Positions 1-12,000 of a stretch of DNA of 34,588 bases are shown here, in pieces (positions within the stretch are counted from its first letter, which is position 1; each line of letters starts with the position of its first letter). The notes below the pieces were generated by a model that had not been told where the DNA came from, searched no databases, and worked only from the letters and a program-made list of their open reading frames with translations. The stretch is from a virus: the IMG/VR virus record IMGVR_UViG_3300025869_000044, positions 1-34,588 of that record; one strand, written 5' to 3'. The translations under genes and the position numbers were made by a program.

Positions 1-3000
1 ATATCTAGTCGAGCCAGCTGCCCAAGGTTTCATTTGCCAATGGTGAGTTGCTACTGTAGCTGCTTCAAGAGTTCCTGCTATACTCGCATCGTCTGTTGAT
101 GTTAATTGTTCTGCAGTTATTGTTCCACCTGCAGATAAATCAGTTCCCACATACACTTTTTTAGCTATTGAAGCACCACCTTCAACTCTTAGAGCACCTG
201 TATCTCCTGTTGCGTTTGTAGCATCTGTTGTGTTCGTTATATCAACAAAACCACCATCAAATACATGCTTTGTGTTTAAATCATCAACTGTGTAAATTGT
301 ACCATTAGCAACTCCTGCGACATCACCAAACTCAAACTTTAAGGTAGTATCAGCTGCTCTTCCTGAAGCCTTCATTATTTCTTCACCATCTTCATCGTAC
401 ATAGCAAAGTGAGTGGAGTATCCACCACCAAGACCATAAAACTGATGTGCTGCATTGCCAGTTCCAACAGAAGTATTACCAAATATACTTCTTTTCAAAA
501 CTCTAAGATGGTCTAACGAACCAGTTCCTTCTACATCTAGGGTATGAGTCGGAGAGTTGGTGCCTATCCCTACTCTATTACTACCAGCATTAACGTAAAA
601 CATATTTGCGTTACCGCTACTCTCAATTCTAAAATCAGTATCTAAACCATCTTCGTTGAATACTGTATATGCCTGTCTACCAAACCCACCGATATTAGAA
701 TCTTCAGCTTCAAAAACACTACTTCCACTTATAGTAAGTTTTATCCCAAGTGTCCCTTCTTTAGTTAATGTTGCTCCTGTAGAAGCGAGTCCAACTCTTA
801 AGCCAGCGCTAAATTGAGGTACACTTGAAAAAGTAGATGCACCAACATTGGTAAAGGTTGGAGTGAGTAAGTTAGAACTAGTTAAATGAGCATTTGTTAT
901 CCTAGTTAATCCACCCACCATACTAAAATTACCAGCTACAATATGTAAACCAAAACTTCCTAATGCTCTAATATATTGACCAGCTCCACCTGTTCCTGCT
1001 CCGGTTTTAGTACCTGCAAAGAAAAAGTTAGATTTCTCATTAGAATCTACAACGAATCCACTACCAAGTTGCCCTTTTGCAGTAAAAGCAGCAAAACTAT
1101 CAATCGAATTACTTACTTGAGTGTTGACTACACTAAATCTAGCAACGGATGGTACGGTACTACCACCTTCTAATGAAATACCAGAGTTTAAATGTCCTGC
1201 ATCACCTAATAAAGAACCAACTTTCATATTGATACTAGCCGTTACAGGAGTAGCACCACTTTGACTAATGTGACTAGTAAGGTTAAAGGTAGAAGAAGTT
1301 GTTTCAGCTACATTTTCTATTCTTAATTTGTTAATATCAACATGATTAACATCATATTTACTTGAAAACTGTACAAATGCTGGTTTTGCTGGTGGATTCT
1401 GAAGAGTGAATATATCTTGGTTAACACCACCTCTTGATTCTATTTCAAATGTAAATGGACTTAATGAAGAGGAAGCGTTAGCGTTAACATCTCCATTTAT
1501 TGAAGATAGTTTATCTGATTCAATTGTAAATCCACCAATCGTACCACCTGCAGCAGTTATCGAACCACTAATAGTCATAGTATTATTGGATGGGTCTAGA
1601 TGAAAAGCTGAAGAACTTATTTCTATGTTACTATTTGAACCACTAATAAATTGTCCACCACCACCTAAGAAAAAGTTAGATGATGACATAAATAATTCGT
1701 CTGTACTCCCGTTGTAATGTATATGACTACCACCATCCTTACCAGCAAAGAAATGTGCATGATGTGTTGTACCAGAAGATTGACTTACTTGTGCTAAAAC
1801 TCCTATTTTTCCTGAAGCACCAGTTATATTACGATGACTTACTATACCAATATTATCTGTGTTGACATAAAATAAAGCACCCTCACCGCTTGGATCTGAT
1901 TTTAATGTAGCATTAGCTATAAATTCATTAGCTACTGCTTTTGCAGCTACTTCAGCCGTACCACCTGTAGCTCTAAGACTAGCATTTGCTATAGTGTTTG
2001 CATCTGTTTGGTCTTGTGCTATTACAGTTGCTAGTGTATTGGTTGTCTGCATTTGAGCTTGATGAAAGTCATTAGCATCATTATCAAGCAATCGTTTTAG
2101 TTTAATATTTGGTGTTGTTCCATCTCCAATATCGATAGATGCTGATATGAATGCATTACTACCTAAAGAATGTATTTTTGTTAGTTCGGTTGAGCCAATA
2201 TTAAATCCAGCTATTTCACCACTTGTAGCATTTACCTTACCGCTCATAGTAACATTGCCATCTTTAGTCAAGTGGAATGCACTCGAACTAATTTCAATGT
2301 TTCCATTTGAACCACTTAAAAATTGTCCACTACTACCTAAGAAAAAGTTAGATGATGACATAAACATATTAGTTCCATCAAAATCTAAATGAGCTCCATC
2401 TTTCTTACCGATGAATGCTCTTGTAGAGTTATCACTTGCCGTAACTTGAAATAGTATTCCTGAATCACTACCATTTATATCCCCATAATGATTAAAGGGT
2501 CCATCTGCGTTCATTCTAAATATAACACCTTTAGTAGCTGGTGCTATATCTTGAATTAGATAGTAAGATGTTGTACCATCATATCCTCTACCAGTAACAG
2601 ATACATCAGGATTATCAGAATCAACTAAGAAATCTAATAGAGCAGAATTTCCACCAGCCCCAGCTCCAGTAGCATCTTCTGCAAACAACGACATATTAGC
2701 TCTATTTTGAGAGTTTTGAGTTCTTAATTGTATTGACGATTGTAAATTATTGGTACTATTAAAATTCTTTAATAAGATACCCTTATTATCTGTAGAATCA
2801 AATGACATACTTGTAAATTTATTACTACCATGTGAGTTGATAGTTTCAAGTTTAGTTGTTCCTATATTGTATCCACCAATAATACCTGAACCTGTAGCAT
2901 TAATAGTTGTAGCAGTTATGTTACCATTTATCAAAGCATTAGAGGCTGTAATCTGTCCACTAGCTCCTTTTAGCTTTAATGTGCCAGAAGTCGAATCTAA

Positions 3001-6000
3001 ATCTGTCCCAATTCTGAATCCACCTACTTCACCTGAACTGGCTATAACAGCACCAGACATTGATATGTTAGAAGCGGTTACATTTCCTGAGTGGTCGACC
3101 TTAAAGTCTGACGAGCTTATGAAAAGTGTTTGTGTTGAATTATTTATCTCTACACCAGTTGATGTCAAACTATGAGCATCTAATGTGAATCCACCAATCA
3201 CACCTGAACCTGTAGCGTTTATAGTTTCAGCAGTTATGTTACCATTTATTAAAGCATCAGAAGCCGTAATCTGACCACTAGCTCCTTTTAGTTTCAACGT
3301 ACCTGATGTAGCATCCAAATCAGTTCCGATGTTAAATCCACCGATTGTTCCTGTCTGTGCAGTTATCTTACCTGTTATCTGTGCGGCTGAAGCAGTTATC
3401 TGACCTGAACCGGAAAGTACTAATGCCCCATCTGAACTTTTTAGTCCTACGGAGTCTAACGTAAATTGACCGATAGTACCAGCAGTATTAGCGGTTATAG
3501 TATTAGCAACTATATCACCTGTGATGTTTGCAGCTGAAGCAGTTATCTGTCCATTAGCACCATTTAAGATTAAGGATGGACTAACAACACTAATAGAGTT
3601 ACCCATACCTGAATGTGAATTGCATTTGTAATACAAGGTACTTGGAGTTGCTGATGTTACAACGATTGTCGCAGTTGTGCTTGTGATGGTAACACCAGTA
3701 GAATATATAGTTCCATCTTCAGAAGTAGCAAATCTAAATGGATGACTACTCATCACACCACTACTCATGGTAAACACATAGGTGTTACCGACTACAAAAG
3801 TAAGTGTTGGTTGATTAACACCATCAAAAATGTAGTAACTAGAACCATTGTTTGTTACTGTTATAGCAGTGCTACTACCATTTGTAGCGCTTTGAATTTT
3901 ATTTGTACCGATATCAAATCCACCAATTGTACCACCCGCAGCAGTTATCGAACCACTAATAGTCATAGTATTATTGGATGGGTCTAGGTGAAAAACTGAA
4001 GAACTTATTTCTATGTTACTATTTGAACCACTTATAAATTGTCCGGTTCCACCTAAGAAAAACTTTGGTGTTCTTATATCAACAGAACTACCACTCATAG
4101 TAACATTAGGTACATTTATCTCTAAATTTGAACCACTAATTTTTCCACCTGATATTAAAACATCTGAACCTGTTATCTGTCCGTTTATACCATTTAGTTC
4201 TAGTGTTCCGATTGTGATTATATTTAGCTGACCACCCATACTACCATGCGCAGTACATCTATAGTATAAAGTGGATGGTGTGTCGGCTGTAACTGCTATT
4301 TCTACATAAGCACCAGCAAATCCTTGTGAACCATTTACAGTAACTCCTGTTGAGTATATAGTGCCATCAGCTGATGTAGCAAACCTAAACGGATGTGCGC
4401 CATTTGAACTATCTGAATTATCAAATCTATATGTGTTACCAACTTTTAATTCTAATGTAGGTCTGTCCACACCGTCTATATAATATTTGTTACCACCGAC
4501 AACCGTTACAACTTTTGTGATAACCGTACCATCACCATATTGTGATTTGAGTTTGTTGTTTTCTAATAACATACCACCGATTTTACCTTCGGTTGCTGTT
4601 ATAGAACCACTAATAGCAACTTTGTTATTAGCAGGATCTAAATGGAACATAGATGATGTAATCTCTATATTGTTGTTACTACCACTTATAAATTGTGCGC
4701 CAGTCTTTCCTAAGAAGAAATCTGAAGTTTTAATCTGAACTGAGCTACCACTTATTACAGCTTTGCTTGTTAAAAGATTAAATCCACCATCGTTAAATAA
4801 TTTATTATTGGCATCAACAACAAAAGCAAAATCACCATCACCATTTATGTAGACACCCGCATTGTTACTACTAACAGAATTTGCATCTCCTAATTGCAAT
4901 TGACCATTGTTAGAAGCAGTATCCAATATAAACTTTGTTCCTTTTTTAATTTGTGTAGCACTAATCTCAAATCCACCAATCTTACCACCATCAAATAGTA
5001 CAGAAGATCCTGTAATTTGACCTGATGAAGACATGATTAATTTATTACTCGTATCACTAATAGTGGTTCCATCAATATCAAAACCACCTATAGAGGCTGA
5101 TACAAATCTAGCAAATCCTAGTGTAGTTATTTGCGCTGTTATTTGTCCACCACCAGGACCAGTAGCGATACTACCAGCTGACAAACTACCTAATATCGTA
5201 ACATCCGATGTTATTGTACCACCTGTTAGTAAAAACTTAGAACCGGTAATACCGCCAGTCCCATTCAGAGTTAGTCCACCGGCTTGACTTGTTATCGAAG
5301 ATGCTCCAATATTAAACCCACCGATAGTACCACCAGTAGCGGTAATATCATCAGTTGTTATTTTACCTGATATATTTGCGTTGGAAGCGGTGATTTGATT
5401 CATTATAACGTTACCATCATTCTTTAGATGAAACTTAGATGAACTTATCTCTATAAGATTATTACTACCACTTACAAACTGAGAACCTTTCTTGCCTAAG
5501 AAAAATTTAGGTGTCTCTAAAGTTACTGAACTACCTGATAACGTTGTGTCTCCTGTACTAAATATTCTTAAGTCACCATTTGAACCACTAATAAAATTAG
5601 AACTATCACCAAATAAAAATCTTGATGTTAATAAGTTTATGGATGAACCACTAAGATAAGCATTAGCTGCTTTTAAAACTAAATTAGATGTAGTTGTTCC
5701 ATCACCAACCGATGTTGATTGTCCAAATGATATTAGATTATCATCATCATTTTTAAATAAAAAATTTCCTGTACTACCTATGAATGCTTTAAAAGTTCCA
5801 CTACTAGCAAATCCTAAATGTGTTGATTTCAATATCAATCCACTTAAACCTGAAGTACTTGGAGTCTTTACTATTTTACCATTAGCATCTGTCATGATTT
5901 TAGAAGATAATGATGCTGATGTACTTGTAAATGCACCAGACACATTTGTTTCTACTGTATTTATGTTAGTCTGTAAAGCACTTGATGAAGCGTTTATATT

Positions 6001-9000
6001 ACTCTGTAAAGCACTTGAAGAAGCATTTAAACTAGCAGACACGGATGTAGCGTTTGGAAAACTACCGCTAACAGAAGAAGGTGTAGCAAAGCCAGTTCCT
6101 GATGTTATGTTTATAGCACCGGTTACTGTCAATGTACTACCATCCCAAATTAGTTTTTCACCTAAACTAAATTTACCAGTGCTGTCCATGTAGAAACCAG
6201 TATCATCATCATTGTGTGTACCAGCTCCTTGATATAATTTTTTAGCATTACCATCTATAACGATACCATCAGTTGTACCAACATGAACCTTGCCTGTAAA
6301 TGAACCTGTAGTAGCAGTTATAGCACCTTGTAAGAATACGTTCTCTGTGAACAATCCAAAACCAGGTGAAGCGTTTCCGTATAACAACCCACTACTCAAT
6401 CCACTCAAATCACCCAAACGAGCTTTTAAATCTACATCATAAACCCCACTACCAGTTCTCTCAACAATATCTATGTAAGGAGTTGTTACATCATTTGGAT
6501 TAGCGTTCAGTCTTATGAAACCAGTTCCAATTTTTCCTGTTGATACTATAACCTGACCTGGTTCAAATGATTGTGATGTATTAGCTACATCACCCAAAGA
6601 ACCAGAGTCACCTGTGCTTCCACTATTGTACCCTCTTACTACAAAAAGTTTACCACGAAAATCTGTTTCACTTGATGGAAAATCTCTTGAAGCACTCTGT
6701 ACCAACATATACTCTGTAGCAAATCCAGTAGCACTTACCTTCTTAGCTGATAGAACTTCGTTAGCTACAAACCCACCAACATTAACAACACTCATTGTAG
6801 CAGCTGTAGCAGCTATTGTAGCTGAACCAGTTATAGCAGTAGAGTTAGCTATGTAAAGTTGTCCACCAACTGCGTTTACTGTTTCCTTTTCGAATACAGC
6901 AGTAGAGAGTGTTCCTCTAATTTTTACATTTTGAAATTCAGCTTCACCACCATTAGCAGGACTCAATCTCCAACCTTTAGTATTACTTGCGTAATCAGAG
7001 GTTTGTATCACACCAGCTGAATCCATTATTAAATTATTACTTGATATCTGCGTACCACTTAGTGTCCAACCACCAATAGTACCCGATGTAGCTTTTACAA
7101 GACCAGCTTTTGTAACACTAAAAGGAGCGCTAGCAAAAGTAGCATGACCTAACTGAATACCTTCATCACCATCAGCTATAAAAATATTATTACCAGTTCC
7201 TAATGTAATTCTCTTACCACTAGCATCTAATGTAAAGTTTGTAGCAGTTAGGGTATTACCATCTATTGAAAATCCAGCTATTTGTCCACTTGTTGCTGTA
7301 ATCTTTCCTGTGATTTGAGCAGCTGATGCTGTAATTTGACCATTTGCTTTTAATCTAAGGTTTTCATTAGCTGATTTTATTTCTGTTGAATTAATTTGGA
7401 AATTAGCTATCGTACCAGCAGTATTTGCTGTAATTGTATTAGCAGTTATATCTCCTGTAATCTGAGCAGCTGATGCTGTAATCTGTCCACTACTACCTTT
7501 CAGTTTTAATGTTGAACCAGCAGAATTAGATAAATCATCTCCGATTGTAAATCCACCAATCTCACCACTTGTAGCAGTCATCTTACCACTAACATTTGCG
7601 TTAGAGGCTGTGATGTTGTTCATTATTACATCACCATTATTTTTCAAATGAAACTTAGATGAACTTATTTCTATAAGATTGTTACTACCACTTACAAACT
7701 GTGAACCCTTTTTACCTAAGAAAAACTTTGGTGTTTCTATCGTAACCGCACTACCACTAAGAGTTGTAGTTCCACTATTTTGTATTAGTAGTGTTCCACC
7801 ACTTCCACTAATAAAGTTTGAAGCACTTCCTAATCTAAAACTTGGTGCTCCTAAGTTTATGGAACTACCACTAGCAGTTAGTTTTTCAGTTCCAATATCA
7901 ACATTACTACCATCAAATTTTATAAACCTATTAGTACCATTACCCACATAAAATTGTGTTGTACCACTATTTTCTATTATTTGAAATCCTGATTGTCCAA
8001 ATGCATGATTTTTAATTGTAATCGAACCTGCACTGTTAATTCTAAAAGTATCATTAGAATTATTAAATCTAGCAGAAGCTAGTTTCCAACCAGCTATTGT
8101 TCCTGTTCCTGTTACATTAATCGTTCCATCAAGTAAAGCGTCTGATGCTGTAATTTGACCTGAAGCAGATAGTACTAAGTTAGAGTTAGAACTTTTTATA
8201 CCAACAGAGTTTATGCTAAAGTTTCCGATTGTTCCAGCAGTATTTGCTGTAATTGTATTAGCAGTTATATCTCCTGTAATTTTTGCATCCGAAGCAGTTA
8301 TTTGACCTGATGCTGATAATATTAAATTGGAATTAGAACTTTTAATTCCTACGGAATTTATTGAAAAGTTACCAATCGTTCCAGCAGTATTTGCTGTAAT
8401 TGTATTAGCAGTTATGTCACCAGATATTAAAGCATTTGATGCTGTAATTATACCACTAGCACCTCTAAGTATCAATGTACCAGCAGCAGATGTTAATTCA
8501 TCACCAATTATAAAACCACCGATTGTACCACCGGCTGCTGTAATCTCACCACTCATGGTAACATTACCTTGTGGTGTAAGATGGAAGTTAGATGAACTTA
8601 TTTCTATATTACCATTACTACCACTTACGAACTGATTAGTTTTCTTACCTAAAAAGAACTTTGGAGTTTCTAATGTGATACTACTACCACTAGCATTTAA
8701 TTTTTTAGTTCTAATATCTACACTACTACCATCGTACTTTACAAACTCATTCGAACCATCACCCACATAAAGTCTTGGTGTACCACTATTGAACTCTAAT
8801 TGTATACCTTCATTTCCAAATGTAGCATTGTTGATTGTTAACTTTTTATTTGTGGAATCTAAAGCTATATTAGTTCCACTCTTAATTTCATCAGCGTCAA
8901 TTGTAAACCCACCTATTTTACCACCATTGAATAAAACATTTGAGCCTGTAATTTGACCACTTGATTTTAATCTTAGGTTACCATCTTTATCTTTTATCTC

Positions 9001-12000
9001 AGCTGATGTTATATCAAATCCACCAATAGAAGCTGAAACTGTTGTTAGTAAACCAGTAGAAGCTATAGAGGAACTTGGTGTTGTAGCAGCTGATGGAACT
9101 GCAATACTATCAGCAGTAATAGCACCTTGTACTGTTAATGTATTATTTACAAATTGTAAGAACTGACCAGCACCCTTATTACCTAAAAGTATAGCTGAAC
9201 CTGTGACATTACCCTCTTTAGTCAAATGAAATTTTGATGAACTGATTTCAATATTTCCATTAGAGCCACTAATAAAATTAGTAGATGTTTTTCCTAAAAA
9301 GAATTTAGGTGTTTCCAATGTAATTGAACTACCACTAGCAACCAATGTATCTGTTTGTATATCAATACCATCATCAAATATAAAGTAGTTGGTACTATTC
9401 TTTACGAACTCAGCTTGTGGATTTGTCCCGTCCATACCAATAATGATACCAGCAGTTCCTGTTCCCTCATTAGAGAAAGTAGATTTGCTACCCATAGCTA
9501 TAAAGTTATCTGTTCCACCACCTTGTAGTTTTATAGCATTAGCAGAACCTAATGTAATCTTTTCGTTAGCTGAATCTATAAGAACATTCGTAGACTTTAT
9601 TTCGTCAGCATCTATTGTAAACCCACCAATCTTTCCACCTGTAAATAATACAGATGAACCTGTAATCTGTCCACTATCTTTTAGTTTAAGAATAGAACCT
9701 ACTGCTATCTGACCTTCCGTGACAGTTAAACCACCAACAGAACCGCCAGTTAAGTCTAAAGCTGATGCTGTTACATCACCACTAGCTTTTACATTAAAGT
9801 TAGATGATGATATGAAAAAATTATTTCCTGTAGAAGAACCACTAATTAAAAAGTTAGCAGAAGATAAAGCGTCATTAGTAATACTAAAACCACCAATTGA
9901 ACCTTCGTTAGCAGTAACTTTACCGCTCATGATAACATTACCACTATTATCCAAGTGAAAGTTAGAAGAACTTATCTCTATGTTACCATCACTACCACTT
10001 ACAAATTGTGTAGAAGAACCTAAAAAGAAACCAGATGAAGACATAAATATATTATCACCATCGAATGATATTCTATTACCATTAGCTGCACCAACTAAAA
10101 ACTTTGGTTTAGTATCAGAAGGATCTCTACCGTTTATAAAGATACCTTTATTTGTTCCTGTTATGCCAGATGGTCTAGGATTACCAGCAGATATAAAACC
10201 ACCAGCACTAGAGCTTATGAATAGATTATTAGAACTTAACTTAAATACATCAACATCGATTGAAAATACAGAAGCAGTAACGTTTATGTCTTCTGACCTT
10301 ATGTTAACAGAAGTACCATCAAATACAATGTAAGATTCTCCTTTACCAACAGCAAACTTGTATTTACCATCAGTATCTCTTCCAAATAAGATACCATCTA
10401 CTGCAGTTGTATCAAATGCAGAACCACTACCAAATCTAAATAATTGGTCAGCACCACTCATGGTAACTGAACTATTACCACTTCCAGCGGTTAGTCTACT
10501 ATCCTCTATATTAAAACCACCTATATTACCAGCCTGAGCAGTAATTGTTCCTGTCATGTCCACATTACCAGCATTATCTAAATGAAAGTTAGAGGAACTT
10601 ATTTCTATCTTTTCTCCTGAACCACTTATAAATTGTGATGTAGTTTTTCCAACAAAGAATGAATCTGCTTGTACATCGAATACTGATGGACTTGTTCTAA
10701 ATTTTAGTGAACCACTAGCTCCAACTAATTCTAAACCAACACCTTTATAATCCTCTCCACTATTTGGCAATACAGAACCACTGTAAATCATGAATCCTTT
10801 TTTACCACCTAATGCTGAGTTAGAAGCACTTTCAAATCCTAAGTAACCTAATGAACGAATAAAGCCTGAACCAGTAGCACCTTCTGAATAACCATCTTCA
10901 GGTAAAGTAGAGCTTGTTCCACCCATGTGAATACCACTACCTGTAGTATCACCGCCTATAAATAAATTATGTGATAATACGTTGTCATCACCCGTAATAA
11001 CAATATTAGCACCAGTAAAAACAGAACCTGTGGTTACAGCTACCTCATCTGCTAAATTATTATTTATATCATAAAACTCCGTTAAGAACTCTAAAGTTTC
11101 TGGTCGTTTATGAATCAACTCAGGTGGTAGTTCTTGTTTAAAGTTTACAAAAGATGGAGAGAAGCCTGTGTCGGTTGATGGTGTGACGGATATGTCTGAC
11201 AGGTTCCATTTACCTGATATGATTCTGAACTGAACTTTTGCATTACCCGTTAAATCAGAATTAAAGTTATGTCGTACCAAACCAAATTCTTTCTTTACAT
11301 CATTGCCAGCCTCAATTTCTAACACACCCATCCGTTTACCATACTGAGATGGTTCATCGACAGTATTTTGTACAGTCTCATCAAAATGTAAATCAGTTTG
11401 TTGTCTTACAGAAGAACCAGAAACATAAACCATTAACAATGCTCTACCATCAGTTCCTTTTTCACCTACAGCATTAAACGATAAATCATAATCAATACCT
11501 TTTGAAAGATTAAATCTATAAACATCCTTTTGTTGAAATCTTATTTGGTCTGTAAAAGAAGATATACTACCCGAAACCATAACAGAGTCTAACGAACCAC
11601 TATTGTCAAAAGAAGCAGTCGTTGTAGAAGTTGCTGTACTTAATCCATTCGTCCCACCAAATTTTTCCCAATAAGTGTTTAAATCTGTATCAGATACAAA
11701 GTATCCTGTTCTTTCACCAATACCAACTGAGTTGTTATTTATCATCAGTTCAGGTGATTCGATAGGAACTTCAGCTAATAATTTGTAATCATCAAAAGAA
11801 CCTTCAGCTTTTACATAAACTTTAGCCTTAAATAGTTCACCAGAAAAAGTTCTAAGATGACTCAAAGTAACATCTGCGTAAGAAACTATATTTGTGATAC
11901 TATATGATGCTGATGGCTCTTTGGTGTAATGAACTTTGCCAGTAGCCTCCATTGATAATATTCTGTAGTTACCAAAGTTATCTTGTTTTGTAAATGGTGT

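Larger units (their letters stand above)
1528..10659 (-). repeat. Ten dispersed copies of a fibre module
   Basis: Within the giant fibre gene, a module of about 48-65 codons (FFLG, then QFISGSN.NIEISSS, then FHL, then a GN.TMSG/ITA..G.IGGF segment) occurs at about 10513-10659, 9886-10029, 9190-9303, 8512-8658, 7549-7725, 5314-5505, 4570-4719, 3916-4062, 2203-2346 and 1528-1674. The copy at 9190-9303 lacks the IGGF end. Other units (GQITAS...ITANTITANTAG) fill the intervals. The copies are in the same frame and diverged in sequence, consistent with growth of a fibre shaft by internal duplication. Confidence 0.85.

Noticed and set aside
976-10333. Many plus-strand open frames of 60-141 codons under the giant fibre gene
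   Set aside because: They are antisense shadows. Nearly all lie in one frame set by the codon bias of the minus-strand repeats, have no Shine-Dalgarno, and encode Pro/Leu/Val/Ser-rich protein without any family pattern.
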